From NCBI GenBank assembly GCA_964563495.1, contig CAZLYK010000139.1:1-14937 (forward strand): DNA of 14,937 nucleotides, in the 5' to 3' direction. Shown here piece after piece: positions 1 through 8,282 of the stretch. A program made the translations under genes and the position numbers. Numbering within the stretch: the stretch's first letter is position 1; the number at the start of each line of letters is the position of its first letter. Source of the stretch: CAZLYK01 sp964563495. GTDB lineage: Bacteria; Acidobacteriota; Blastocatellia; RBC074. A model generated the notes under the pieces. It did no database searches and was not told the origin of the DNA. It saw nothing but the letters and a program-made list of their open reading frames with translations.

Positions 1-218
1 ATTTCGGAGTCAAGCTCGTTCTGGTGCTCGTAATAATACGCCAGCGCAGCGTAAATCTGGGCGAGCGAGAGATGCGGATACTGAAAATGTATCTCCTCAG
101 GGCTCGATCCATGCACAAGTTTGTCGAGCGCAATTTCGATGACTTTAACCTTGGTGTCGCTGATCCAGGCGACGCCCTGTTCATCAAGTTCGATGAGAGA
201 CTGTGTAACTGCCGGCAT
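1..218 (-). CDS. DUF433 domain protein (antitoxin-like), cut by the window edge
   Basis: Reading the minus strand from an ATG at 216-218 gives MPAVTQSLIELDEQGVAWIS and continues open to position 1, so the C-terminus lies outside the window. The core, with TKVKVIEIALDKLVHG, SPEEIHFQYPHLSL and AQIYAALAYYYEHQ, has the usual DUF433 pattern: a short strand, then a helix-turn-helix-like segment with the SPEEI and YPHL signatures. DUF433 proteins are small (about 75-110 residues) and are thought to act as antitoxins, commonly followed by a DUF5615 PIN-like toxin gene. Any toxin gene would lie left of position 1 and cannot be seen. A Shine-Dalgarno-like AGGGA sits 7 nt before the ATG. It lies 17 nt downstream of the broken creatininase gene on the same strand. 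Family assignment is confident; the toxin-antitoxin role is inferred. Confidence 0.85.
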   Translation of the reverse strand, partial: MPAVTQSLIELDEQGVAWISDTKVKVIEIALDKLVHGSSPEEIHFQYPHLSLAQIYAALAYYYEHQNELDSE

Positions 219-235
219 ATAATCATCCCTGCTTA

Positions 236-700
236 TTAACTGGGCTTTCCGCCTGTTTTCGCGCTCTCAAGTCTTTTAATTATAGCATCATTTACAAAGA
301 AGTTTTGCGACTTAGACAAATTCGAGAAAATCCGGCGGCGCGTAAAAGCCCCGCTTTCGTAATGGCTCCGGCGATTCCGTCTCGGATAAGGCGCGCATCC
401 GACGCCGGATGCACGATACAAAATCATAGGGATGATAAAAACCCACCGGAAGCCTTGCTCTCCTAATTCAGTAGCCAGATCCATAAAGATCGCCCGCAGC
501 GTCGAAAACCTGACTGCATAAGTGCCGGGCAGGTAAGGGCCGTGCTCCTCGAGAATTCCTCCAGGAATCAGGACTGCAGTTTTGGTCCGATCGAGTTTGC
601 GGATTTGCTCCGTATTCATCTCCGCCAGTTTGTATACCTGAGTGATGGCCGGAGGAGCGAGAAAGATTGCGGCTACGGCGGATAGCAAAATTCGTTTCAT
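236..700 (-). pseudogene. Broken creatininase-family amidohydrolase (N-terminal part only)
   Basis: The first ~90 codons encode a signal peptide (MKRILLSAVAAIFLAPPAIT) followed by a creatininase-family N-terminus: VAVLIPGG-like strand, then ILEEHGPYLP, which corresponds to the family's conserved E-x-HG-x-HLP metal-binding segment. The second His of that motif is Tyr here. Homology stops after WVFII (about residue 90), where family members continue with an NGHG metal-binding motif. The remaining ~60 residues are Arg/Ser-rich and resemble nothing I know. Family members are about 250 residues, so most of the enzyme, including remaining metal ligands, is absent. It starts 18 nt after the stop of the upstream membrane protein gene and was probably co-transcribed with it. 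I infer a pseudogene produced by deletion or fusion, or an assembly chimera. Confidence 0.7.
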
Positions 701-718
701 TGTTTTGCTGATGGTTAG

Positions 719-1204
719 TCAAGCCCGGTCATGTTGACCTGCTAGCTCCTGGCCGTTGGATTTGATGCTCAGCGCCAGACCGATGAGCATATAGAGCAGG
801 AGCAGCCCCTTGATCACCGCCACCAGCGTAGTCGAGAAGATGCCCGGATCGCCGGCGGACGTTTTGTAATATTCGAACTGACCGATCAAGCTCAAAAATA
901 GAGCGCCCACGCCGACTCCCCAGGCCGCGATCAGATAAGAGATCGAATTCGGTTTCTTCTTTTTGATCAAATAGACGGCGACGAGCAGCGCACCACCCAG
1001 CAGATAATCATCGAACCAGTTGATAAATCTGGCCGGATCGAACAGCTGGTTCGCTCGTCTGATGGTCTCGGCCAGCGGGAGAAAAATCCCCATAAACAGG
1101 GCCATCCGCATCGAAATTTTGAGTGATCTATTTTCCATTGCGGCACGCTCGAAAGATTGTTCGCGTAATTGGCCGTCCGTGATGGCTTCGATCGTTTCTG
1201 ACAT
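719..1204 (-). CDS. Small integral membrane protein, unknown function
   Basis: This 161-residue protein has an acidic/polar N-terminus of about 28 residues and then four likely membrane helices: around residues 30-48 (MRMALFMGIFLPLAETI), 68-80 (LLGGALLVAVYLI), 88-110 (SISYLIAAWGVGVGALFLSL) and 125-147 (TTLVAVIKGLLLLYMLIGLAL). A KKKK stretch between helices 2 and 3 suggests a cytoplasmic loop. I do not recognise the family. No clear Shine-Dalgarno precedes the first ATG, and an internal ATG at residue 23 (MENRSLKIS) is a plausible alternative start. It is the first gene of a short minus-strand run and is followed after 14-18 nt by the broken creatininase gene. Confidence 0.65.
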   Translation of the reverse strand: MSETIEAITDGQLREQSFERAAMENRSLKISMRMALFMGIFLPLAETIRRANQLFDPARFINWFDDYLLGGALLVAVYLIKKKKPNSISYLIAAWGVGVGALFLSLIGQFEYYKTSAGDPGIFSTTLVAVIKGLLLLYMLIGLALSIKSNGQELAGQHDRA

Positions 1205-1239
1205 GACAATGGAAGTATAGGCTTGAACACCTCAGAGCT

Positions 1240-1575
1240 TCAACGGCCGGGAATGAGGACCGGAGCCGCCTCCCAGATCTCGCGAAATGTTTTGTGCTTC
1301 ACGTTTCCTGCGTTGAACTCCTCGCCGTGAACATGCGAGCGGGGAGATACATCGCCATTCCATTTCACCGTGACAAAACGTTCACCGATAGTGCATCCTG
1401 CTACGCCATGAGCTTGCAATTCAGCGACGGACCATCCGTGCAAGAGAAACGAAAATGCGCAATCCACCGTTAGGTTCGTTTTCAAGAAGAGAGGTTCGAG
1501 TTGGGGCAGCATTTTGTCATTGGCCAGCCAGATTTCCTGCTGCCGCGCAAGATTTGCCAAGTACGAATTCGGGAA
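1240..1575 (-). pseudogene. C-terminal remnant of a radical SAM/SPASM-domain protein
   Basis: About 111 codons on the minus strand read as the end of a radical SAM protein with a SPASM domain. It shows a Cys-x3-E followed by FVTVKWNGDVSP, then HVHGEEFNAGN, then TFREIWE, matching the SPASM order (Cys, I-x-pdGdV-x-PC, GN, eIW). The Cys expected right after GDVxP is Arg here (VSPRSH), which a single TGC-to-CGC change would explain, so a cluster ligand is lost. No radical SAM core (CxxxCxxC) is present: upstream the frame runs antisense through the AraC gene and has no homology. SPASM proteins are normally over 300 residues. The fragment ends about 20 nt from the AraC start. I infer a decayed gene end. 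Confidence 0.7.
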
Positions 1576-1596
1576 AACTGCTAGGCTCTTTGCGCG

Positions 1597-2450
<854 letters not shown>

Positions 2451-2454
<4 letters not shown>

Positions 2455-2942
2455 CGATGAACTTCATCAAAATCATTTTGCTCGGCGGATCTTGCGCGGG
2501 CGTGCTGGATTTCATCGGCGCTTGTCTCAGCAATGCGTCGCGCGGCGTGACGCCGTTGCGCATTGCGCAATCCGTTGCGAGTGGTTTATTGGGCGCGCGC
2601 GCCTTTCAAGGCGGATACAGAACTGCGGCATTGGGTGTGGTGCTGCATTTTGTGATTGCGCTGGGCGCTGCAACTGTTTTCAACTTCGCCAGTCTGAAAT
2701 GGCGCTGGTTGATCGAACACGCCTGGCTCAGCGGCGTGCTCTACGGAATCTGTGTGTTTTGGTTTATGCAACTGGTCGTCTTGCCGCTGTCAGCAATCGC
2801 CTTCAAACAAAACTTCGCGTGGCTGGTGGTTGCCACCGGCCTGCTCGTTCACATACTTTGCGTAGGCTTGCCGATTGCATTGACCGCGCGTTGGCAAGCG
2901 CCGGGATCGAGCGGCAACCTGATCCAAATCGCGCGGAAGTAA
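2451..2942 (+). CDS. Small integral membrane protein coupled to the AraC regulator
   Basis: A 163-residue protein starting at the ATGA overlap with the AraC-family gene. It shows four hydrophobic segments: residues ~4-26 (IKIILLGGSCAGVLDFIGACL), ~57-78 (AALGVVLHFVIALGAATVF), ~88-112 (WLSGVLYGICVFWFMQLVVLPL) and ~121-145 (FAWLVVATGLLVHILCVGLPIAL). The GVLDFIGA and ALGVVLHFVIA patterns recur in small bacterial membrane proteins of unknown function; I cannot give a safe family name. The overlap suggests that the regulator and this protein are made together, so it may be the regulator's target or a transport/stress partner. That is inference. The attC-like hairpin begins just after its stop. Confidence 0.8.
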
Positions 2943-2956
2943 TCCGTGTTCGTTTG

Positions 2957-3037
2957 CAGCAGACCGGGCCGGCATCACGGCTTTCCGAGATATTACGTCA
3001 AGTTGGCCGGCCCGGCTGCTGAGCTCGGTCGTTAGGC
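2957..3037 (+). repeat. attC-like imperfect inverted repeat ending in GTTAGGC
   Basis: Two GC-rich arms, 2957-2973 (CAGCAGACCGGGCCGGC) and 3006-3021 (GCCGGCCCGGCTGCTG), pair over 16 bp with a single bulged A at 2963 and a 32-nt loop. Fifteen bases after the right arm, at 3031-3037, is GTTAGGC, which matches the integron R' core (GTTRRRY). A long imperfect hairpin with an extrahelical base, placed right after a stop codon and ahead of a small gene with its own ribosome site, is what attC sites look like. The opposite RYYYAAC core expected near 2940-2950 is not intact, so this would be a decayed site. A transcription terminator is less likely because the loop is long and no T-run follows. Confidence 0.5.
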
Positions 3038-3115
3038 GGCGCAAGTTAGAAAAGCGCGAGTCCGCATTCGAACTGCGGCGAGGCTTCCAGCCCAAATCAG
3101 GATGAGGAGGTTTCT

Positions 3116-3604
3116 ATGAGCCAACCTGCAAAGGAAGGAAAGCAGAGGTCAGCCAGGAGCGCCACCGCGACTGGCCAGAAGTCCAAAGGATTCACGGACG
3201 AAGAGCGCGCCGCGATGAAGGAGCGCGCCCAGGAACTGAAGGCGGAAGCACGCGCGAACAAAAACAAGGCGGAAGGGGAAAGCGCCGTGCTCGCGAAGAT
3301 CGCCGAGATGCCGGAACCGGAGCGCGCCATGGCCAGGCGGCTCCATGCGATCATCAAAGCCAGCGCGCCAACTCTCTCGCCCAGACTCTGGTACGGGATG
3401 CCCGCGTATGCCAACCAGGACGGCAAGGTTGTCTGCTTCTTCCAAAGCGCGCAAAAGTTCAAAACGAGGTACGCGTCATTCGGCTTCAGCGACGAGGCGA
3501 ACCTCGACGAAGGCGCCATGTGGCCGGTCGCCTTCGCGCTGAAGGAGTTGACCGCCGCCGAAGAGGCAAGGATCGGCGCGTTCGTGAAGAAAGCGGTGAG
3601 CTGA
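3116..3604 (+). CDS. DUF1801/YdhG-like (iron-chaperone fold) protein
   Basis: This 162-residue protein has a Lys/Ala/Glu-rich N-terminal tail (FTDEERAAMKERAQELKAEA, about residues 26-45) followed by a compact domain with SAVLAKIAEMPEPERAMARR, LSPRLWYGMPAYANQDGKVV, FFQSAQKFKTRYASFGF and DEGAMWPVAFALKELTAAEE. This is the pattern of small soluble proteins in the DUF1801/YdhG superfamily, which share the fold of CyaY-like iron chaperones; the biochemical role is not settled. A strong ribosome site (AGGAGG, 6 nt before ATG) fixes the start. Its TGA overlaps the next ATG (TGATG at 3602-3606). The gene lies directly downstream of the attC-like site and could be a former cassette gene. Confidence 0.88.
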   Translation: MSQPAKEGKQRSARSATATGQKSKGFTDEERAAMKERAQELKAEARANKNKAEGESAVLAKIAEMPEPERAMARRLHAIIKASAPTLSPRLWYGMPAYANQDGKVVCFFQSAQKFKTRYASFGFSDEANLDEGAMWPVAFALKELTAAEEARIGAFVKKAVS

Positions 3605-3617
3605 TGAAAAACTCGAT

Positions 3618-3717
3618 NNNNNNNNNNNNNNNNNNNNNNNNNNNNNNNNNNNNNNNNNNNNNNNNNNNNNNNNNNNNNNNNNNNNNNNNNNNNNNNNNNN
3701 NNNNNNNNNNNNNNNNN
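3618..3717. other. Assembly gap of 100 N
   Basis: A run of exactly 100 N, the usual placeholder for a scaffold gap of unknown size. The real distance, and whether the sequences either side are truly adjacent, cannot be judged. Reading frames across it mean nothing. Confidence 0.99.
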
Positions 3718-3846
3718 GCAGCGCAGGCTGCGTTCGGTCATGCCGCCGAGATTGATCCTGAGGTGATTCGTCGCTGGCTGAGGAAGGCTCAGTCGGATGT
3801 CTTCGACTCGAACGCGTTCTTTAAGGAACTCCGCAAGCGAAAGTAG
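3718..3846 (+). CDS. C-terminal fragment of an unidentified protein after the gap
   Basis: The 42 residues before the TAG at 3844-3846 include EIDPEVIRRWLRKAQSDVFD and end in Phe-Phe-Lys-Glu-Leu followed by a basic KRK-type tail. They look like a genuine helical C-terminus but I do not recognise it. A start codon at 3604 (ATG AAA AAC TCG, overlapping the DUF1801 stop) opens a gene that runs into the gap, and this fragment may be its end. Because the gap length is a placeholder, the apparent shared frame is not evidence. The minus strand is also open here but reads less like protein. Confidence 0.5.
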   Translation, partial: AAQAAFGHAAEIDPEVIRRWLRKAQSDVFDSNAFFKELRKRK

Positions 3847-4012
3847 TACGGCGGCGATAGCTCTCGTTTTCGAGCGCACGTGAGCCAGGCTTCGCATCAG
3901 TTCGCACTTATTATGCCTACAAAGAAACACATCATTTCAGGCGTAATCGTTGTCGTGTTGCTCGGCGTCGTGGCGACGCGGCGGTGCAACCAGCCGGTTA
4001 CGACGAAACTCG

Positions 4013-4026
4013 GAAAGGAGCAAGCA
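4013..4026 (+). promoter_or_regulatory. Ribosome binding site that decides the SMP-30 start
   Basis: AAAGGAG lies 7 nt before the ATG at 4027. Upstream in-frame starts (GTG 3880, ATG 3913) have no Shine-Dalgarno. The same string AAAGGAGCAAGCA recurs at about 5016-5028, ahead of the ATG at 5030. Confidence 0.6.
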
Positions 4027-4884
4027 ATGCAACCTTCACAACAAGGGATACGAGCCCTGTTGACGGGCCTCGGATTCGGTGAGTCTCCGCGCTGGCACGA
4101 GGGCCGTCTGTGGTTTTCCAACTGGGGCAAGCAGGAGGTCGTTGCCGTTGATCGCGCAGGCCAAAGCCAGGTCATGCTCAACGTACCAACCACCATCCCA
4201 TTCAGTATCGCCTGGCTGCCTGATGGGCGCTTGCTCGTCGTATCGGGGCAGGAACGGCTGCTCCTGCGTCAGGAACCGGACGGATCGTTGGTCACGCACG
4301 CCGACCTGCGCCAATTCGCCGAACAGAATTGCAACGAGATCGTGGTTGACGGTCGCGGCAATGTTTACGTCAACGGCGGTGGATTTGACCGTCCCGGTCA
4401 GAAGCCATCAGGAATCATCGCGCTGGTCCCGCCCGACGGCTCAGTTCGACAGGTGGCCGATGGCATTGCCTTTCCGAATGGCATGGCTGTGACGCCCGAC
4501 AATTTAACCCTGATTATTGCCGAATCCTTTGCCAGAAAGCTCACCGCTTTCGACATCGCCGCGGACGGGAGCTTGTCGAATCGGCGGGTATGGGCTGACC
4601 TCGGCGATGGCGTCCCTGATGGCATCTGCATTGATGCCGGGAACGCGGTCTGGTACGCAGACACTCCCAACAAGCGTTGCGTGCGCGTGCGCGAAGGCGG
4701 CGAGGTGTTGCAAACCGTCAACCTTGATCGCGGCGGCTTCGCCTGCATGCTCGGAGGCGCAGACAGGAGAACGTTATTCATCATGGCAGCCGAGTGGCAT
4801 GGTTTCGAGAAGATGATGGCCGGGCTGGGAACCGGCCAGGTGCTCGCCGTTGCGGCGCCTGCACCGGGCGTCGGGTGGCCTTGA
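4027..4884 (+). CDS. SMP-30/gluconolactonase-family six-bladed beta-propeller hydrolase
   Basis: From the ATG at 4027 the protein has 285 residues, the usual length of this family of metal-dependent lactonases, which hydrolyse sugar lactones or similar esters. GFGESPRWHEGRLWFSNWG (about residues 16-34) gives the metal ligand E19; IAFPNGMAVTPD supplies N151; DGVPDGICIDAGNAVWYAD supplies D198. Together they match the Glu/Asn/Asp triad of SMP-30 proteins. An in-frame extension reaches back to ATG 3913 and would add a membrane-spanning leader (HIISGVIVVVLLGVVA) followed by RRCNQP. It has no ribosome site, so the start at 4027 is preferred and a cytoplasmic enzyme is expected. If the longer form is made, the enzyme would be membrane-anchored. 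The substrate cannot be read from the sequence. Confidence 0.9.
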   Translation: MQPSQQGIRALLTGLGFGESPRWHEGRLWFSNWGKQEVVAVDRAGQSQVMLNVPTTIPFSIAWLPDGRLLVVSGQERLLLRQEPDGSLVTHADLRQFAEQNCNEIVVDGRGNVYVNGGGFDRPGQKPSGIIALVPPDGSVRQVADGIAFPNGMAVTPDNLTLIIAESFARKLTAFDIAADGSLSNRRVWADLGDGVPDGICIDAGNAVWYADTPNKRCVRVREGGEVLQTVNLDRGGFACMLGGADRRTLFIMAAEWHGFEKMMAGLGTGQVLAVAAPAPGVGWP

Positions 4885-4920
4885 TGAGAACGTTTTGACG
4901 AACACAACGGAAGGAAAACC

Positions 4921-5103
4921 ATGCGATTTGAAAAACAACCCAGCGCCGGATGCAGCTTCATCAAATTGCTCGCGCTGTTACCGTTCTTGTTCGGCTTTCA
5001 GCTGACGACCGGCAAAGGAGCAAGCATTATGGCAAACATCAGCGATCAACAAACTTCGCAACAGGCGGCGCTGCAACAGACGGCCAATTTATGTTGCAGG
5101 TGA
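4921..5103 (+). CDS. Small ORF with signal-like N-terminus, probably the front of a decayed gene
   Basis: A 60-codon ORF preceded by a good ribosome site (GGAAGGA, 6-7 nt before ATG). Residues ~12-28 (SFIKLLALLPFLFGFQL) form one hydrophobic segment. A second start with its own AAAGGAG site lies inside it at 5030 (MANISDQQTSQQAALQQTA). The frame closes at 5101-5103 just where a recognisable membrane-protein fragment begins in another frame (next entry). I read this as the leader and N-terminus of a broken gene, not as a functional small protein. It starts 36 nt after the SMP-30 stop. Confidence 0.35.
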   Translation: MRFEKQPSAGCSFIKLLALLPFLFGFQLTTGKGASIMANISDQQTSQQAALQQTANLCCR

Positions 5104-5192
5104 TCTGGGTCATCGGTGTAGCGATGATCCTGCTCGCCGCCTTGATTTACCTGCCGTTGCGCGCGGTCGCCATCGCCAGTCTCGCCATGATC
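5091..5192 (+). pseudogene. Internal fragment resembling DUF1624/HGSNAT-type membrane protein
   Basis: The frame starting at 5091 reads MLQVIWVIGVAMILLAALIY, then LPLRAVAIASLAMI. This matches my memory of a transmembrane stretch in DUF1624 (heparan-alpha-glucosaminide N-acetyltransferase-like) membrane proteins, where it is typically followed by a GHN motif. Here it goes into unrelated sequence (TSHTQF...) and ends at 5273. Such proteins normally have about 10 membrane helices and more than 350 residues, so only about 34 residues remain. The ATG at 5030 may be the original start, with the region between deleted. The identification is short and rests on pattern memory. Confidence 0.45.
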
Positions 5193-5224
5193 ACCTCGCA
5201 TACCCAATTTTCGCACCAATTGTT

Positions 5225-5240
5225 GATCCTAAATAGGATC
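5225..5240. repeat. Short perfect palindrome between convergent genes
   Basis: GATCCTA and TAGGATC flank two bases, 14 nt beyond the permease stop codon. It could form a hairpin at the 3' end of the permease transcript, but no T-run follows on either strand, so a terminator role is weak. Confidence 0.3.
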
Positions 5241-5253
5241 ACCTCGCCTTTCC

Positions 5254-7920
5254 TTATTCAGATCGGAGCATAATCATCGGATCTACCTTCGCCGCCCGCG
5301 CTGCTGGCACCCAACAAGCCAGCAGCGCAACCAGCGCCAGCAACAGTGCAATCACGGCAAACGTCAACGGATCGGTTGCGCTCACACCAAACAGCAAACT
5401 CGCCATCCACCGCGTCAGCGCGAAAGCGCCAGCGAGCCCGATGGCAATTCCCACCAATACCAGCCTCATCCCGTTTTTCACCACGAGCGTGATGACATCG
5501 TGCGACTGCGCGCCCAGCGCAATACGAATTCCGATCTCCTGCGTCCGCTGAGTGACCGAATAGGAAATCACCCCGTAAACTCCCACACTGGTCAGGATTA
5601 ACGCGATCACGGCGAATACTCCGAGCAAGAGCATATTGGATCGTCGTTCCGCAATGGAGGTAGCCAGGACCGTCTCCATTGTCTGCGCCGGCGGAAGTGG
5701 TAGATCTTTGTCCAATTCCTGCACTGAACCCAGCACCGCCGCGGCAATCTCGTTCGGATCGCCGGTTGTGCGCACGACCAGATGCATGTCAGGCAAGGGG
5801 TTATAAGGCAAAAGCTTTTGTTGTTGATAGGAGAGATAGATTTCGCTGCTCGGTTGTTTGTCTAGCCCGAAGCCCCGCACGTCTCCCACAATTCCGACAA
5901 TGGTGATCCAGGGCTTCGTCGACCCAAATCTTAAGTGTTGGCCGATGGGATTCTCGTTCGGGAAAAAGCGGCGTGCAAAGGTTTGATTGATCAGCGCGAC
6001 CGGTGTCGCCGAACCGTCGTCGGTGTCGGAAAATACGCGCCCTGTGCTGAGCGGGATGCCCATTGCTCGAAAGTAGTCAGCACTAACCACCCGTTCCTGG
6101 ACGGCGAGCGATTGATTCGATTGATCTATGGGCGCGCGCCCTTCAAGGAAGAATGTATTCGTATGACGGCCCATGGTGGGCGGAAGCTCGTCAGTCGCTC
6201 CGACCGCTGTCACTCCGGGCAACGCCTTAATTCGTTCCATGATCTGCGTGTAAAACGCGGCCTGTTTGGTCGCATCGGGGTAAGAATATTTTGGCAGGTC
6301 GAACCGCGCCGTGAGGGTGTTCTTGATCTCGAAGCCCGGATTCACCCGCAGCAATCCGACGAAGCTGCGGATCAAGAGACCCGCCCCAATGAGCAGGATC
6401 AGCGAGAGCGCAATTTCGGAAACCGTAAGTAGCCGGCGCAGACGAATGCCGCTTTCGCCTGCCGCTGAGTTTCTTCCGCCCTCTTTGAGTGATTCGCTCA
6501 GCCGCATCGGCGTGGGCTGTAAAGCTGGCGCAAGACCGAAAAGAATCCCGGTGATAAGAGAGAGAACCAGGGAATACGCGAGCACTGTGGCATCAATCGT
6601 GACAATAGTTCCTTGAGGAACGCCCGCAGGACCAAGCCCCGTCAAAAGCTTGATGCCCCATGACGCCAGGAGCAGGCCTAACGCCCCTCCGATCAAGGCA
6701 AGCAGCACGCTTTCCGTGAGTAGCTGTCGCAGCAGGCGTCCCCGACTTGCTCCTAATGCCGTCCGGATGGCGATCTCCTTTTGGCGCGTCGAGGCGCGCG
6801 CCAACTGCAGATTGGCGATGTTCGCGCACGCAATCAGCAACACCAAGCCGACGGCGCCGAACAGCACCAGCAATACCGGACGAATGTCCCCGACAATTTG
6901 TTCATGCAGCGGCGTCAGCTTCACGCCAAATCCGGTCATCTGGTGCGGATATTCCTGCGCCAGCCGCTCAGTGATGGCGCGCATCTCCTGCTCAACCTGA
7001 CCTGGCGTAATCCCCGGTTTAATACGTCCGATGACACTGAGATATTTGTGGCCGCGCTCGGAATTGTCGCGAGGCAGAATGTTGGGGAGCCACAAGTCCC
7101 GCGATTCAAAGTAATCAGGAATCGAGAAGTCAAAACCTTGCGGCAGGACACCGATGATTGTGTAGGGGGTTGCATCCAGCCGGATGGTTTGCCCGATAAT
7201 ATTCGGGTCCGAGCCAAAGCGTCGCTGCCAGAAGTTGTAGTTCAGCAGGGCCACGTGATCCTGCCCAGCTTGTGCGTCCTGCGGCAGAAATGCGCGTCCC
7301 AAGCTCGGCTGAACCGCGAGCACGTCAAAGAATTCGGGTGTAACGAGGCCACCCTGAATGTTTTCCGAGTGGCTTGAGGTGGTCAGCGTAAGGCCGATGC
7401 CGTTGAACGTCGCCATGCGCTCGAAGACTTGATTCTGTTGCTGGTAATCCAGGAAGCTAGGCGGCGAGAAACCAGTTTTGCCGCGCCAACCATACCCACC
7501 GGGGTTTGTTCCCCACATCATCACAAGCTGGTCAGACTTGTTGTATGGTAGCGGACGAAGCAGTGTCGCATTCACCACGCTGAAAATCGCCGTGTTCGCG
7601 CCAATCCCAATCGCCAACGTCGCTATTGCAATTGCCGTAACACCAGGTGACTTGCGCAGCATCCGCAGGCCATAGCTAATGTCATTGCATAGCTCTTCAA
7701 TCAGGCGGACGCCACGCACATCCCGGCTTTCTTCCTTCACTCGTTCAACACCACCAAAGCTGCGGAGCGCCGCCGAACGGGCCTCTTCAGGATTCATCCC
7801 GCGCATCAGGTTTTGCTCGATCTCTTTCTCCAGGTGGAACTGCAACTCTTCGTCCAGTTCGTTTTCCATCCTGGATTTGAACAACAGCGCCCGGATTCTC
7901 AGTCTCAACTTGTTAAGCAT
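5254..7920 (-). CDS. Orphan MacB/FtsX-type ABC permease (acidobacterial duplicated permease)
   Basis: An 888-residue protein with an N-terminal helical region (residues ~1-75, including EELQFHLEKEIEQNLMRGMN and EEARSAALRSFGGVERVKEE), a first membrane helix near 92-120 (SPGVTAIAIATLAIGIGANT), and then a duplicated MacB periplasmic-domain plus FtsX transmembrane module. The first FtsX block includes FGAVGLVLLIACANIANLQL; the second starts near LTVSEIALSLILLIGAGLLI and ends with the usual AARAAKVDP signature. No ATP-binding domain is fused or adjacent, which is typical of this family in Acidobacteriota. It probably acts as a mechanotransmission-type exporter or lipoprotein/peptide transporter with an ATPase encoded elsewhere; the substrate is unknown. 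It starts 16 nt after the PadR stop, with AAGGA upstream of ATG, and is surely in the same transcript. Confidence 0.95.
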   Translation of the reverse strand: MLNKLRLRIRALLFKSRMENELDEELQFHLEKEIEQNLMRGMNPEEARSAALRSFGGVERVKEESRDVRGVRLIEELCNDISYGLRMLRKSPGVTAIAIATLAIGIGANTAIFSVVNATLLRPLPYNKSDQLVMMWGTNPGGYGWRGKTGFSPPSFLDYQQQNQVFERMATFNGIGLTLTTSSHSENIQGGLVTPEFFDVLAVQPSLGRAFLPQDAQAGQDHVALLNYNFWQRRFGSDPNIIGQTIRLDATPYTIIGVLPQGFDFSIPDYFESRDLWLPNILPRDNSERGHKYLSVIGRIKPGITPGQVEQEMRAITERLAQEYPHQMTGFGVKLTPLHEQIVGDIRPVLLVLFGAVGLVLLIACANIANLQLARASTRQKEIAIRTALGASRGRLLRQLLTESVLLALIGGALGLLLASWGIKLLTGLGPAGVPQGTIVTIDATVLAYSLVLSLITGILFGLAPALQPTPMRLSESLKEGGRNSAAGESGIRLRRLLTVSEIALSLILLIGAGLLIRSFVGLLRVNPGFEIKNTLTARFDLPKYSYPDATKQAAFYTQIMERIKALPGVTAVGATDELPPTMGRHTNTFFLEGRAPIDQSNQSLAVQERVVSADYFRAMGIPLSTGRVFSDTDDGSATPVALINQTFARRFFPNENPIGQHLRFGSTKPWITIVGIVGDVRGFGLDKQPSSEIYLSYQQQKLLPYNPLPDMHLVVRTTGDPNEIAAAVLGSVQELDKDLPLPPAQTMETVLATSIAERRSNMLLLGVFAVIALILTSVGVYGVISYSVTQRTQEIGIRIALGAQSHDVITLVVKNGMRLVLVGIAIGLAGAFALTRWMASLLFGVSATDPLTFAVIALLLALVALLACWVPAARAAKVDPMIMLRSE

Positions 7921-7936
7921 GCCGACATCCTTTCCT

Positions 7937-8269
7937 TCAGGAGGTTTTCAGTATCAATTCCACTGCTCCGGTAAAGCGTCTCCACGTCTCGGTCTCCGCC
8001 GATAACTGTTTCCGGCCGGCCGCCGTCAGTTTGTAGAACTTCGCCTTCCGATTGTTCTCCGATGCTCCCCATTCGGAACTGATCCAGCCCTGCGCCTCCA
8101 GCCGATGGAGCGACGGATATAGTGACCCCTGCCCAATGTGCAAGACATCTTGAGAAACTTGCTGGATGCGCTGCGCGATGTCCCAACCATGCGTCGGCCC
8201 GGCCTGGAGTGTTTTCAACACCAGGAGATCAAGCGTTCCCTGTAACAAATCTGTCTGTGTTTTTTTCAT
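7937..8269 (-). CDS. PadR-family transcriptional repressor
   Basis: A 110-residue winged-helix protein with the classic PadR start (DLLQGTLDLLVLKTLQAGPT), the recognition region with GWDIAQRIQQ and IGQGSLYPSLHRLEAQGWIS, and the wing (NRKAKFYKLTAAGRKQL), followed by a short C-terminal helix. This short form regularly precedes orphan MacB-like permease genes in Acidobacteriota and is expected to repress the pair until a ligand is sensed. GAGGGGA lies a few bases before the ATG and supports this start. The palindrome in its promoter (8283-8320) is the likely autoregulatory operator. The inducer is unknown. Confidence 0.95.
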   Translation of the reverse strand: MKKTQTDLLQGTLDLLVLKTLQAGPTHGWDIAQRIQQVSQDVLHIGQGSLYPSLHRLEAQGWISSEWGASENNRKAKFYKLTAAGRKQLSAETETWRRFTGAVELILKTS

Positions 8270-8282
8270 AGTTCCCCTCGAG

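Noticed and set aside
24..239. Plus-strand 71-codon frame at the left edge
   Set aside because: It is the mirror of the DUF433 gene on the minus strand, which has recognisable motifs and a ribosome site.
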